The position numbers and the translations under genes are program-made. From Candidatus Limivicinus faecipullorum (GTDB lineage: Bacteria; Bacillota; Clostridia; Oscillospirales; Oscillospiraceae), in NCBI GenBank assembly GCA_018711755.1, contig DVHY01000091.1, positions 1 through 7,518 of the forward strand: DNA of 7,518 nucleotides, given 5' to 3'. Positions 1 to 5,236 of this stretch are shown piece after piece. The first letter of the stretch is position 1; the number at the start of each line of letters is the position of its first letter. The notes under the pieces were generated by a model. It saw only the letters and a program-made list of their open reading frames with translations. It made no database searches and was not told where the DNA came from.

Positions 1-69
1 TTCTACAACCATGAGCGCATCCAGCTCAAAACTGGAGAGGCGCCGCTGGCGCGACGCCTCTCCGCTTAA
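1..69 (+). CDS. IS3-family transposase (OrfB type), C-terminal end only
   Basis: Frame 1 reads straight from the window edge to TAA at 67-69 and gives 22 residues. They begin FYNHERIQLKTG and end ARRLSA. The FYNxxRIQLK signature followed by a proline a few residues later is the usual C-terminus of the integrase-core (DDE) transposase OrfB of IS3-family elements, especially the IS150-like group. The catalytic D, D and E residues and the start lie outside the window. I infer that the window opens inside an insertion sequence. Whether the rest of the transposase is intact cannot be seen. The alternative, a chance match, is unlikely because the motif ends at a stop codon at the expected distance from the family's C-terminus. 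Confidence 0.75.
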   Translation, partial: FYNHERIQLKTGEAPLARRLSA

Positions 70-130
70 AACTTCATGCTTTCCTACATCGGTGCCTTTT
101 TGTGCTGTCCGCACAATCTGGGGCGGTTCA
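1..130 (+). mobile_element. Right end of an IS3-family insertion sequence (partial)
   Basis: The transposase tail ends at 69. It is followed by about 60 bases that include CTGTCCGCACAATCTGG and GGGCGGTTCA. This resembles the CTGTCnnnn...GGGGnnGGTTCA style of right inverted repeat I associate with IS150-like elements, so I place the right terminus near 130. The boundary is approximate because the matching left inverted repeat and the target duplication lie outside the window. A small hairpin (TGTGC, loop TGTCC, GCACA) lies in this tail. Confidence 0.45.
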
Positions 131-147
131 ATCCCACAGGCTTTTTT
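118..147 (+). terminator. Possible intrinsic terminator at the IS right end
   Basis: CTG-GGG (118-123) can pair with CCC-CAG (133-139, with A136 bulged). GC and six T residues (142-147) follow. This would stop plus-strand transcription leaving the insertion sequence. The stem is only six pairs, so it is weak. The right arm CCCACAGGC plus the T run may instead be half of an older, longer terminator that the insertion sequence split. Confidence 0.35.
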
Positions 148-203
148 GTTTTATATAGAGACAGCCACGGGCTTAAGCCGTGGCTGTCTCTATATAAAAC
201 AAA
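145..203. repeat. Perfect inverted repeat, 26-bp arms, 7-base spacer
   Basis: Bases 145-170 are the exact reverse complement of 178-203. The spacer GCTTAAG (171-177) contains the palindrome CTTAAG. The arm tips read CCACGG / CCGTGG and the bases are AT-rich (TTTATATAG / CTATATAAA). The outer end has T residues on the 5' arm and A residues on the 3' arm, which is the wrong polarity for a self-contained intrinsic terminator. The 26 unbroken pairs suggest a recent or maintained palindrome: a MITE-like element, a transposon-end hairpin or a cruciform/processing site. No ORF is associated with it. Confidence 0.8.
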
Positions 204-231
204 CCCGGAGCCCAGCGTCAGCGGGTCCGGG
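196..231 (-). terminator. Terminator hairpin of tRNA-tail copy 1
   Basis: Read on the minus strand, CCCGGA-CCC and GGG-TCCGGG (arms 226-231 + 223-225 and 211-213 + 204-209) form a 9-bp stem with one bulged base and a 9-base loop. TTTGTTTT (196-203) follows. This has the form of an intrinsic terminator and matches a hairpin in copy 2 (505-539) that has the same loop but different outer arms. Confidence 0.6.
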
Positions 232-279
232 CTTGAGAGGAGCTGCGAAAAAATGAACAAGAGGCGGCGATTGTTCTGT

Positions 280-322
280 AAGAAAAATCGCCGCCGCGAA
301 CGATATGGCGTCCGCAGCGACG
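280..322 (-). terminator. Second hairpin of copy 1 (terminator-like)
   Basis: In the minus-strand RNA, CGUCGCUGCG (313-322) pairs with CGCGGCGGCG (289-298) through ten pairs, two of them G-U. ATTTTTCTT (280-288) follows. It corresponds to the fully Watson-Crick hairpin at 585-627 next to the intact tRNA. An overlapping alternative hairpin uses 286-295 with 263-272. Confidence 0.5.
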
Positions 323-355
323 TGGTATGGCTGACAGGATTCGAACCTGCGACCT
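323..355 (-). pseudogene. tRNA-Arg 3' fragment (acceptor 3' strand, T arm, CCA)
   Basis: The minus strand carries the last 33 bases of the tRNA-Arg found at 628-704, with no difference: the end of the variable loop, the T arm with its TTCGAAT loop, the 3' acceptor strand, the discriminator A and CCA. The match stops abruptly at 355. What follows (356 onward) is unrelated, GC-rich and hairpin-forming, so no D arm or anticodon arm remains and this copy cannot make a tRNA. It may be an attachment-site remnant. Confidence 0.8.
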
Positions 356-439
356 GACTTGCCGCTATGCGGCAGTCAGCCTGCGGCGCATCCGGTGGGC
401 TTTGCCCACCTCAACGTGCTTCGCACCTGAAGGTCGCAG
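347..439. other. Cloverleaf-like cluster of GC hairpins closed by a tRNA-derived inverted repeat
   Basis: CTGCGACCT (347-355) is the exact reverse complement of AGGTCGCAG (431-439). Between these arms lie three clean hairpins with 3-base loops: TGCCGC-TAT-GCGGCA (360-374), GGTGGGC-TTT-GCCCACC (394-410) and GTGC-TTC-GCAC (416-426). Together they could fold as a closing stem with three arms. The right closing arm belongs to a 13-base match (CTGAAGGTCGCAG, 427-439) to the sense strand of the tRNA-Arg gene in inverted orientation. No known RNA family is recognised. Confidence 0.55.
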
Positions 440-504
440 CTTACATTGCTCTTAGCTTATAACCAGAAAGGCGATACAGAATTTGCGGTTTCCGAATAAA
501 GAAC
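440..504. other. Unassigned spacer between the hairpin cluster and tRNA-tail copy 2
   Basis: I see no gene, promoter or repeat here that I can support. Reading frames crossing it are shadows of the tRNA region. Confidence 0.4.
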
Positions 505-539
505 CCAAATCGAAGCCCAGCGCAGCGGGTTCGATTTGG
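495..539 (-). terminator. Distal terminator hairpin behind tRNA-Arg (copy 2)
   Basis: On the minus strand, CCAAATCGAA-CCC (539-527) pairs with GGG-C-TTCGATTTGG (518-505). This gives 13 pairs with one bulged base around the loop GCTGCGCT. GTTCTTTATT follows. The T tract is mixed, so on its own it would be moderate. It probably backs up the stronger hairpin next to the tRNA. Confidence 0.55.
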
Positions 540-660
540 AAAAGGAGCTGCGACAGAATGAGTGAGAAGTGACGATTGTTCTGTAAGAAAAATCGTCGCT
601 GCGAACGATATGGCGTCCGCAGCGACGTGGTATGGCTGACAGGATTCGAACCTGCGACCT
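505..660 (-). repeat. Copy 2 of the tRNA 3'-end plus terminator repeat
   Basis: This copy is attached to the intact tRNA-Arg and matches 204-355. The terminator arms differ entirely between copies (CCCGGA versus CCAAATCGAA) but pair perfectly in each. The loop core CCCAGCG(T)CAGCGGG and the bulged base are shared. Confidence 0.8.
585..627 (-). terminator. Intrinsic terminator directly after tRNA-Arg
   Basis: CGTCGCTGCG (627-618 on the minus strand) and CGCAGCGACG (603-594) form a perfect 10-bp GC-rich stem with a 14-base loop. ATTTTTCTT follows. The 5' arm begins at the base after the encoded CCA, so termination would leave almost no trailer beyond the hairpin. A second hairpin (591-600 with 568-577) uses the same strand as this one's 3' arm, so the two cannot form together. 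Confidence 0.75.
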
Positions 661-704
661 TCAGAGTCGGAGTCTGACACTCTATCCAGCTGAGCTACAG
701 CCAC
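628..704 (-). tRNA. tRNA-Arg (anticodon CCG)
   Basis: The minus strand folds into a complete 77-base tRNA including the encoded CCA. The acceptor is GTGGCTG with CAGCCAT (a G-U pair at 1-72). The D arm contains GCTCAGCTGGATAGAGT. The anticodon stem is TCAGA/TCTGA around loop CTCCGAC. The variable loop is AGGTC and the T arm is GCAGG-TTCGAAT-CCTGT. The anticodon CCG (complement of 668-670) reads the arginine codon CGG, which the neighbouring coding genes use. Tandem terminators follow, so it is a single-gene transcript. I could not identify a convincing minus-strand promoter. The start lies only 15 bases from the divergent plus-strand promoter's -35 box. Confidence 0.95.
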
Positions 705-719
705 ATATTGCATTTTCGG

Positions 720-748
720 TTTACATTGGAAACAAAATATGGTATACT
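720..748 (+). promoter_or_regulatory. Sigma-A promoter with extended -10 for the reductase-apbE-recG unit
   Basis: TTTACA (720-725) is a -35 box with five of six consensus bases. A 17-base spacer ends in TGG, giving an extended -10 TGn. TATACT (743-748) is a -10 box with five of six. Transcription should start near 754-756, leaving a leader of about 133 bases before the first gene. It lies between the tRNA-Arg 5' end and that gene, pointing away from the tRNA. Confidence 0.7.
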
Positions 749-750
749 TC

Positions 751-793
751 CAGGGTAAAGCCGGGAACCGGGGCGAAATCTTTCCTTTCCCTG
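751..793 (+). other. Structured 5' leader hairpin at the transcript start
   Basis: CAGGG-(T)-AAAG (751-760) pairs with CTTTCCCTG (785-793) through nine pairs with one bulge. Inside it sits CCGG-GAA-CCGG (761-771). It starts at or just before the predicted +1. It could stabilise the mRNA 5' end. I do not recognise it as a known riboswitch. The rest of the leader (794-888) is AT-rich with two copies of TTTTGAAG and no terminator, so attenuation is not evident. Confidence 0.45.
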
Positions 794-888
794 AACCGCA
801 AGGGGTATTATAACAAACTTTTTCCTCAAAGTAAATAGCTGTTTTGAAGTTTTTTGAAGTCCCTTAAATTAAATCAGGAGATGATTCA

Positions 889-1917
889 ATGAGGATGATA
901 AGTCTGGGCAAGACCGGGCTGCTGGTCACCTCCACTGCAATGGGCTGTCTGCCGGTGCAGCGCTGCGATGAGGACTACGCCGTAAAATTGCTCAGAGCCG
1001 CTTATGAGGGCGGCATCAATTACTTTGACACCGCCAACGCCTACACCGACAGCGAAAAGAAGATTGGGCTCGCTCTCAGCGACGTGCGGGATAAAATCAT
1101 TATCTCCACCAAAAGCGCCGCTAAGGACAGGGAGGGCGTCCTGTCCCACATTGAAAACAGCCTGCGCATGATGAAGACCGATTACATCGACCTCTTCCAA
1201 TTCCACCAGGTGACGGAGGTCCCGGACCCCAATGACCCCAATGGTGCCTTTGCCGGGGCTCTGGAGGCCAAAAGGCGGGGCTGGATAGGCCATATCGGCG
1301 TCACCTCCCACCGGGTGAACGTGGCCGAAGACTGCATAGCTTCCGGCCTTTTCGAGACCTTGCAGTTCCCCTTCAGCTACATATCCAGCGACAGGGACCT
1401 GGCCCTGGCGGACAAATGCCGGGAGGCAGACATGGGCTACATCGCCATGAAGGGTCTGGCCGGAGGCATGCTCACCAACGCCCGGGCCTGCCACGCCTTT
1501 ATGAAGAGCCATGACAATGTGGTGCCCATATGGGGCATCCAGAAAATGGAGGAGCTGGAGCAGTGGCTGAGCCTTGCCCGGGAGGACCCGGACATGGACG
1601 AGGAGCTCGCCGCCTTTATCCGCAGGGAGAGACAGGAGCTCTCCGGCAGCTTCTGCCGCAGCTGCGGCTATTGCATGCCCTGCCCCGCCGGTATAGAGAT
1701 ATACAACTGCGCGCGCATGAACATGCTGCTGCGCCGCTCCCCCTGGCAGCAGTACATGACTGACCAGTGGAGAGAAAAAATGGAGAAGATTAACGACTGC
1801 ATTGGCTGCCGCAGCTGCGCCTCCCGCTGCCCCTATCAGCTGGACACCCCCAATCTTCTCAAATACATGTTGAAGGATTACAGAGAATTCTATGAAGCAC
1901 ATAAAGACCTGCTATAA
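889..1917 (+). CDS. Aldo/keto reductase with C-terminal 4Fe-4S ferredoxin domain
   Basis: This 342-residue protein starts at ATG 889, eight bases after AGGAG (876-880). Residues 1-~240 form an aldo/keto reductase barrel with the expected tetrad: D47 and Y52 in FDTANAY, K75 in ISTKS and H106 in LFQFH. The C-terminal third carries two cysteine clusters: C256, C259, C262 and C265-P in CRSCGYCMPCP, and C304, C307, C310 and C314-P in CIGCRSCASRCP. This fits the COG1453-type group, in which the barrel is fused to a bacterial ferredoxin-like module. It is cytoplasmic, with no signal peptide. The fused clusters suggest electron transfer with ferredoxin or flavoprotein partners. The substrate is not predictable. 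It is the first gene after the promoter and its last 26 bases overlap the apbE-like gene, so the two are translationally linked. Confidence 0.93.
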   Translation: MRMISLGKTGLLVTSTAMGCLPVQRCDEDYAVKLLRAAYEGGINYFDTANAYTDSEKKIGLALSDVRDKIIISTKSAAKDREGVLSHIENSLRMMKTDYIDLFQFHQVTEVPDPNDPNGAFAGALEAKRRGWIGHIGVTSHRVNVAEDCIASGLFETLQFPFSYISSDRDLALADKCREADMGYIAMKGLAGGMLTNARACHAFMKSHDNVVPIWGIQKMEELEQWLSLAREDPDMDEELAAFIRRERQELSGSFCRSCGYCMPCPAGIEIYNCARMNMLLRRSPWQQYMTDQWREKMEKINDCIGCRSCASRCPYQLDTPNLLKYMLKDYREFYEAHKDLL

Positions 1918-2938
1918 ACTGATATGCGCCCTGCTTTGCGCCGCCATGGCCCTGCCCCTTGCCGCCTGCGGCGAGACAAAGGAAAGTCAGAGAGAGATCT
2001 TCGCCATGGATACAGTGATGACCCTCACCGCCTACGGCAAGAACCGTGAAGCCGGACTGGACGCCGCCCAGAGCGTCATCCACTCCATGGACTCCATTTT
2101 GGACCCGGAGCTGGACACCAGCATTACCTACGCCATAAACAACGCCCAGGGCGCCAACGTGTCCATCACGGCCCAGGTGGCCAAGATGCTCAGCACCGCA
2201 AAGGATGTTTATGACAAATCCGGCGGCGCCCTGGACCTGAGCCTCTATCCGGTCATCAAACGCTGGGGCTTTGTGGACGGCCACTACTACGTCCCCACCG
2301 ACCAGGAGATCTCCCAGGACCTGGCTTTGAAAGCCTTTGACAAGATGTCCCTTACCAGCTTCCCCAGCTCAGGTTCCTACGCCGTGTCCTTCCCCGCCGG
2401 GACCCAGATCAGCTTCGCCTCCGTGGGTAAGGGCTGTGCCGCCGAAAACGCCATCGACGCCATGCGCCAGGCCGGAGTCACCAGCGGGATAGTTTCCCTG
2501 GGCGGCAACGTGCAGACCCTGGGCCAAAAGCCCAACGGGGACAACTGGAACATCGCCATACAGGACCCCAATAACACCAGCAGCTTCCTGGGCGTCATCA
2601 GCGTGGGAGAAGCCGCCGTTGTCACCAGCGGTACCTATCAGCGCTACTTTACCAGCGAGGGCAAGACCTACCATCACCTGATAAACCCCAAGACCGGCTA
2701 TCCCGTGAGCAATTCCCTGCTGTCCGTCACCATCATCTGTGACGACGGCACCCTGGCCGACTGCCTGTCCACCGCCATGTTCGTCCTGGGCCAGACCAGT
2801 GCCCTGAACTACTGGCGCAATTACGGCGGCTTTGAAATGATAATGGTCAACAGCTCCAACGAAATAATCTGCACCAGCGGACTTATCGAGGAGTTCACCC
2901 TGGCCAACAAGAGCTATACCCTGACCTTTACCGAATAA
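1892..2938 (+). CDS. apbE: FAD:protein FMN transferase, ApbE family lipoprotein
   Basis: This 348-residue protein starts at ATG 1892 inside the end of the reductase gene. AAGGA (1873-1877) lies 14 bases upstream. Residues 1-26 form a lipoprotein signal with basic start, hydrophobic core and lipobox LAAC (C26), so it should be anchored outside the membrane. ApbE motifs follow in order: DTVMT (40-44), SGGALDLSLYPVIKRWGF around 110-130, VGKG (178-181), LGGN (203-206), TSGTYQRYF (245-253), HHLINPKTGYPV (261-272) and DGTLADCLSTAM (285-296) with the metal-binding candidates D290 and T294. The family moves FMN from FAD to a Thr/Ser of exported partners such as RnfG/NqrC-type subunits. No such target is in the window. 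One oddity is that the usual DLGGIAKG box reads SFASVGKG here. Recognition is firm; the partner is unknown. Confidence 0.92.
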   Translation: MKHIKTCYKLICALLCAAMALPLAACGETKESQREIFAMDTVMTLTAYGKNREAGLDAAQSVIHSMDSILDPELDTSITYAINNAQGANVSITAQVAKMLSTAKDVYDKSGGALDLSLYPVIKRWGFVDGHYYVPTDQEISQDLALKAFDKMSLTSFPSSGSYAVSFPAGTQISFASVGKGCAAENAIDAMRQAGVTSGIVSLGGNVQTLGQKPNGDNWNIAIQDPNNTSSFLGVISVGEAAVVTSGTYQRYFTSEGKTYHHLINPKTGYPVSNSLLSVTIICDDGTLADCLSTAMFVLGQTSALNYWRNYGGFEMIMVNSSNEIICTSGLIEEFTLANKSYTLTFTE

Positions 2939-2940
2939 AT

Positions 2941-4995
2941 ATGGCCGACTTAAATACCCCGGTTAGATACCTGAAAGGCATAGGAGAGAAAAAGGCGCTG
3001 GCCCTGAACAAGCTGGGCGTCTTTTCTCTCTATGACCTTATTTCTTTTTTCCCCAGAAAATATGAGGACAGAAGCCGTATTTGCCCCATTGCCGCCGCCC
3101 CTGAGGGGGAGGGCGTATGCATCCGGGCCATGGTGGCTGATGTCCCCAGGCTCAGCCGCATACGCCTGGGCATGGACCTGGTGAAGCTCAGAGCCGTGGA
3201 TGACAGCGGTTCGGTTGACATAACATTCTTCAATCAGAGCTACGCCAAGGACAATCTGCACCGGGGCGAGAGCTACAATTTCTTCGGCCGGATGGAGTTC
3301 AAGGGCGGGCGGCGCTGCATGGCAAACCCTGTCTACGAGCCCGTTGAACGGGCCGGCCAGGTGACCGGGCGCATAGTCCCGGTATACCGCCTCAGCTCCG
3401 GGCTGAACCAGCGCAGTATCATGCAGGCAGTGCGCCAGGGGCTGGACTGCTGTCTGGAGACTCTGCCGGACGCATTGCCGGAGGACGTGCGGCGGCGCTG
3501 CCGTCTGGCCCAGGTCCGCTATGCCTATGAGAACATACATTTTCCGCCGGATTTTGAGGCTCTGGAGCTGGCCCGGCGGCGGCTCATCTTTGAGGAGCTT
3601 TTTGTCCTCTCCTGCGCTCTTGGCAGCATGCACCGCCAGCGCAGCCGGGATGAGGGCATCAGGCTCCGCCCAGTAGACATGGATAGGTTCTGGGCTTCCC
3701 TGCCCTTCCGCCCTACCCAGGCCCAGCTCAGGGCCGTAGGCCAGGCGGCGGAGGACATGTGTTCCGGGGCAGTGATGAACCGCCTTATCCAGGGAGATGT
3801 GGGCAGCGGCAAGACTCTGGCGGCGGCGGCGCTGATATGGCTCTGCGCCGAAAACGGGTATATGAGCGCCTTCATGGCCCCGACGGAAATACTGGCCCAG
3901 CAGCATTACGACACTCTCAGCTCCATGCTCTCCCCCTTTGGCCTCAGGGTGGGGAAGCTCACCGGCTCAATGGGGGCCAGGGAAAAACGGCTGATAAAGG
4001 CTCAGCTGCAGAAGGGTGAGCTGGACCTTATCATAGGCACCCACGCCCTGTTCAGCCAGGACGTGGAATACAGCAAGCTGGCCCTGGTCGTCACCGACGA
4101 ACAGCACCGCTTTGGCGTCAACCAGCGTTCCGCTTTGATAAGCAAGGGCGGCAGGCCCCACGTTCTGGTCATGTCCGCCACGCCTATCCCCCGCACCCTC
4201 GCCCTGATAATCTATGGTGATCTGGACATCTCCGTCATCGACCAGCTTCCCCCAGGCCGCCAGAAGGTGGACACCTTTGCCGTGGACGAGAGCTACAGGG
4301 CCAGGCTCAACGGCTTTATACGCAAGCAGGTCCAGGAGGGCCGGCAGGTCTTCGTGGTCTGCCCCATGGTGGAGGAAAATGAGGAACTGAACATAAAGCT
4401 CAAATCCGCCCAGGAACATGCCGCCCAGCTCTCCGCCCTGTTCCCCGATATGAAAGTGGCATGCATCCACGGCAAAATGAAGGCCAAGGACAAGGATGAC
4501 ACCATGTCCGCCTTTGTCGCCGGGGATATACAGATACTTGTGGCCACCACAGTGATAGAAGTAGGAGTGGACGTGCCCAACGCCTCTCTTATGATAGTGG
4601 AAAACGCCGACAGATTCGGCCTCAGCCAGCTCCACCAGCTGAGAGGCCGGGTGGGCCGGGGACAGCATAAGAGCTACTGCATCCTGGTCTCCGACAACGA
4701 CAGCCCGGAAGTCAAGTCCCGGCTGAACATAATGTGCAAAACCGGCGACGGCTTCAAAATCTCCGAGGAGGACCTGCGTCTGAGAGGGCCGGGAGACTTC
4801 TTCGGCTCAAGACAGCACGGCCTGCCGGAAATGCACGTGGCTGACCTGGGCGCCGATGTGAACGTCCTGCAGCAGGCCCAGGAGGAGAGCCGCCGTCTGC
4901 TGGAGTCAGACCCCGGACTTCAGCTTCCGGAGCACAGGATTCTGAGAGACAAGGTGGAGCAGCTGTATAAAGCCAACAGCGCCGGATTTAATTAA
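2941..4995 (+). CDS. recG: ATP-dependent DNA helicase RecG
   Basis: RecG is a superfamily 2 helicase that regresses stalled replication forks and processes branched DNA. At 684 residues this one is full length for the family. The N-terminus (YLKGIGEKKA, then FFPRKYEDRS) and the OB-like wedge domain occupy about 1-160. The helicase motifs are Walker A GDVGSGKT (285-292), the DEQH box (386-389) with following RFG, SATPIPRTL (412-420), TTVIEVGVDVPNA in motif V and QLHQLRGRVGRG (563-574) in motif VI. Starting at ATG 2941, two bases after the apbE stop, it has no clear Shine-Dalgarno sequence and probably depends on translation of apbE. There is no terminator right after it. An AT-rich 14-bp repeat array begins two bases past the stop. 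Confidence 0.97.
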   Translation: MADLNTPVRYLKGIGEKKALALNKLGVFSLYDLISFFPRKYEDRSRICPIAAAPEGEGVCIRAMVADVPRLSRIRLGMDLVKLRAVDDSGSVDITFFNQSYAKDNLHRGESYNFFGRMEFKGGRRCMANPVYEPVERAGQVTGRIVPVYRLSSGLNQRSIMQAVRQGLDCCLETLPDALPEDVRRRCRLAQVRYAYENIHFPPDFEALELARRRLIFEELFVLSCALGSMHRQRSRDEGIRLRPVDMDRFWASLPFRPTQAQLRAVGQAAEDMCSGAVMNRLIQGDVGSGKTLAAAALIWLCAENGYMSAFMAPTEILAQQHYDTLSSMLSPFGLRVGKLTGSMGAREKRLIKAQLQKGELDLIIGTHALFSQDVEYSKLALVVTDEQHRFGVNQRSALISKGGRPHVLVMSATPIPRTLALIIYGDLDISVIDQLPPGRQKVDTFAVDESYRARLNGFIRKQVQEGRQVFVVCPMVEENEELNIKLKSAQEHAAQLSALFPDMKVACIHGKMKAKDKDDTMSAFVAGDIQILVATTVIEVGVDVPNASLMIVENADRFGLSQLHQLRGRVGRGQHKSYCILVSDNDSPEVKSRLNIMCKTGDGFKISEEDLRLRGPGDFFGSRQHGLPEMHVADLGADVNVLQQAQEESRRLLESDPGLQLPEHRILRDKVEQLYKANSAGFN

Positions 4996-4996
4996 A

Positions 4997-5066
4997 TTAT
5001 GTAAACAACATTATGTAAGTATTATTATGTTATTATTGTTATGTAAATAGAATTATGTAAATGGGA
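4997..5066 (+). repeat. Five tandem 14-bp units beginning TTATGT
   Basis: TTATGT occurs at 4997, 5011, 5025, 5039 and 5053, exactly 14 bases apart each time. The units are TTATGTAAACAACA, TTATGTAAGTATTA, TTATGTTATTATTG, TTATGTAAATAGAA and TTATGTAAATGGGA. Four of five contain ATGTAA, an immediate start-stop pair. The array fills the gap between the recG stop and the start codon of the small membrane protein, which sits inside unit 5. No Shine-Dalgarno sequence is present in it. Confidence 0.85.
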
Positions 5067-5231
5067 AATTTGTCTTTTTTTCTTTTTATTGCAGCTATTG
5101 TCGCCGCCATTTCCTCCGGCAGCATAGACCGGGCCGCAAAAGCCGAAGGCCAGCTCAAAAGATTGATCCTTATAATTTCCCTTGCGGTCGTATGTATCCT
5201 GCTGCTGCCCCTTATTTTTCAGCTTCTGTGA
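5061..5231 (+). CDS. Small membrane protein, two predicted helices (56 residues)
   Basis: ATG at 5061 opens 56 codons that end at TGA 5229-5231. A stop codon sits directly before the ATG in frame. The protein begins MGNLSFFLFIAAIVAAISSG, has a charged middle (DRAAKAEGQLKR, residues 23-34) and ends in a second hydrophobic stretch (LILIISLAVVCILLLPLIF, 35-53). This is a clear two-helix hairpin. The codons match the neighbours (GCC, CTG, ATC and ATA usage). Chance ORFs in this region do not show such ordered hydrophobicity. Against it, no ribosome binding site precedes the ATG, and TTG at 5070 after GGGA is a possible alternative start. It lies 65 bases after recG and before the shared terminator. 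I do not recognise the family; a structural or regulatory membrane peptide is one guess. Confidence 0.55.
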   Translation: MGNLSFFLFIAAIVAAISSGSIDRAAKAEGQLKRLILIISLAVVCILLLPLIFQLL

Positions 5232-5236
5232 ATTCG

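Larger units (their letters stand above)
204..355 (-). repeat. Copy 1 of a tRNA 3'-end plus terminator repeat
   Basis: This stretch repeats 505-660. Bases 268-355 match 573-660 over 88 positions with only two differences by eye (C291/T596 and C295/T600). Further out, the match is looser but keeps AGGAGCTGCGA and the terminator loop. The shared block contains the 3' 33 bases of tRNA-Arg including the encoded CCA, plus the tRNA's downstream hairpins. The geometry, a tRNA 3' end in direct repeat, is what tRNA-targeting integrases leave. Unequal recombination within a tRNA array would look similar. Confidence 0.8.

Noticed and set aside
11..357. Two plus-strand frames (11-256 and 76-357) over the insertion sequence end and palindrome
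   Set aside because: They cross the palindrome, terminator and tRNA fragment, show no protein features and lie in a different frame from the recognisable transposase tail.
441..713. Minus-strand frame of 90 codons over tRNA-Arg
   Set aside because: The peptide VAVAQLDRVSDSDSEGRRFE is a translated tRNA, a well-known false gene.
755..888. The leader as a riboswitch
   Set aside because: I see no known aptamer consensus and no terminator or anti-terminator pair before the start codon.
886..1902. Long minus-strand frame opposite the reductase
   Set aside because: It is a codon-bias shadow of the reductase gene, Ala/Gly/His/Val-rich, with no motif.
3214..3223. GTTGACATAA inside recG, the exact reverse complement of the TTATGTCAAC box
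   Set aside because: It is single, encodes Val-Asp-Ile in a conserved protein and lacks the 33-base phasing, so it is probably chance.
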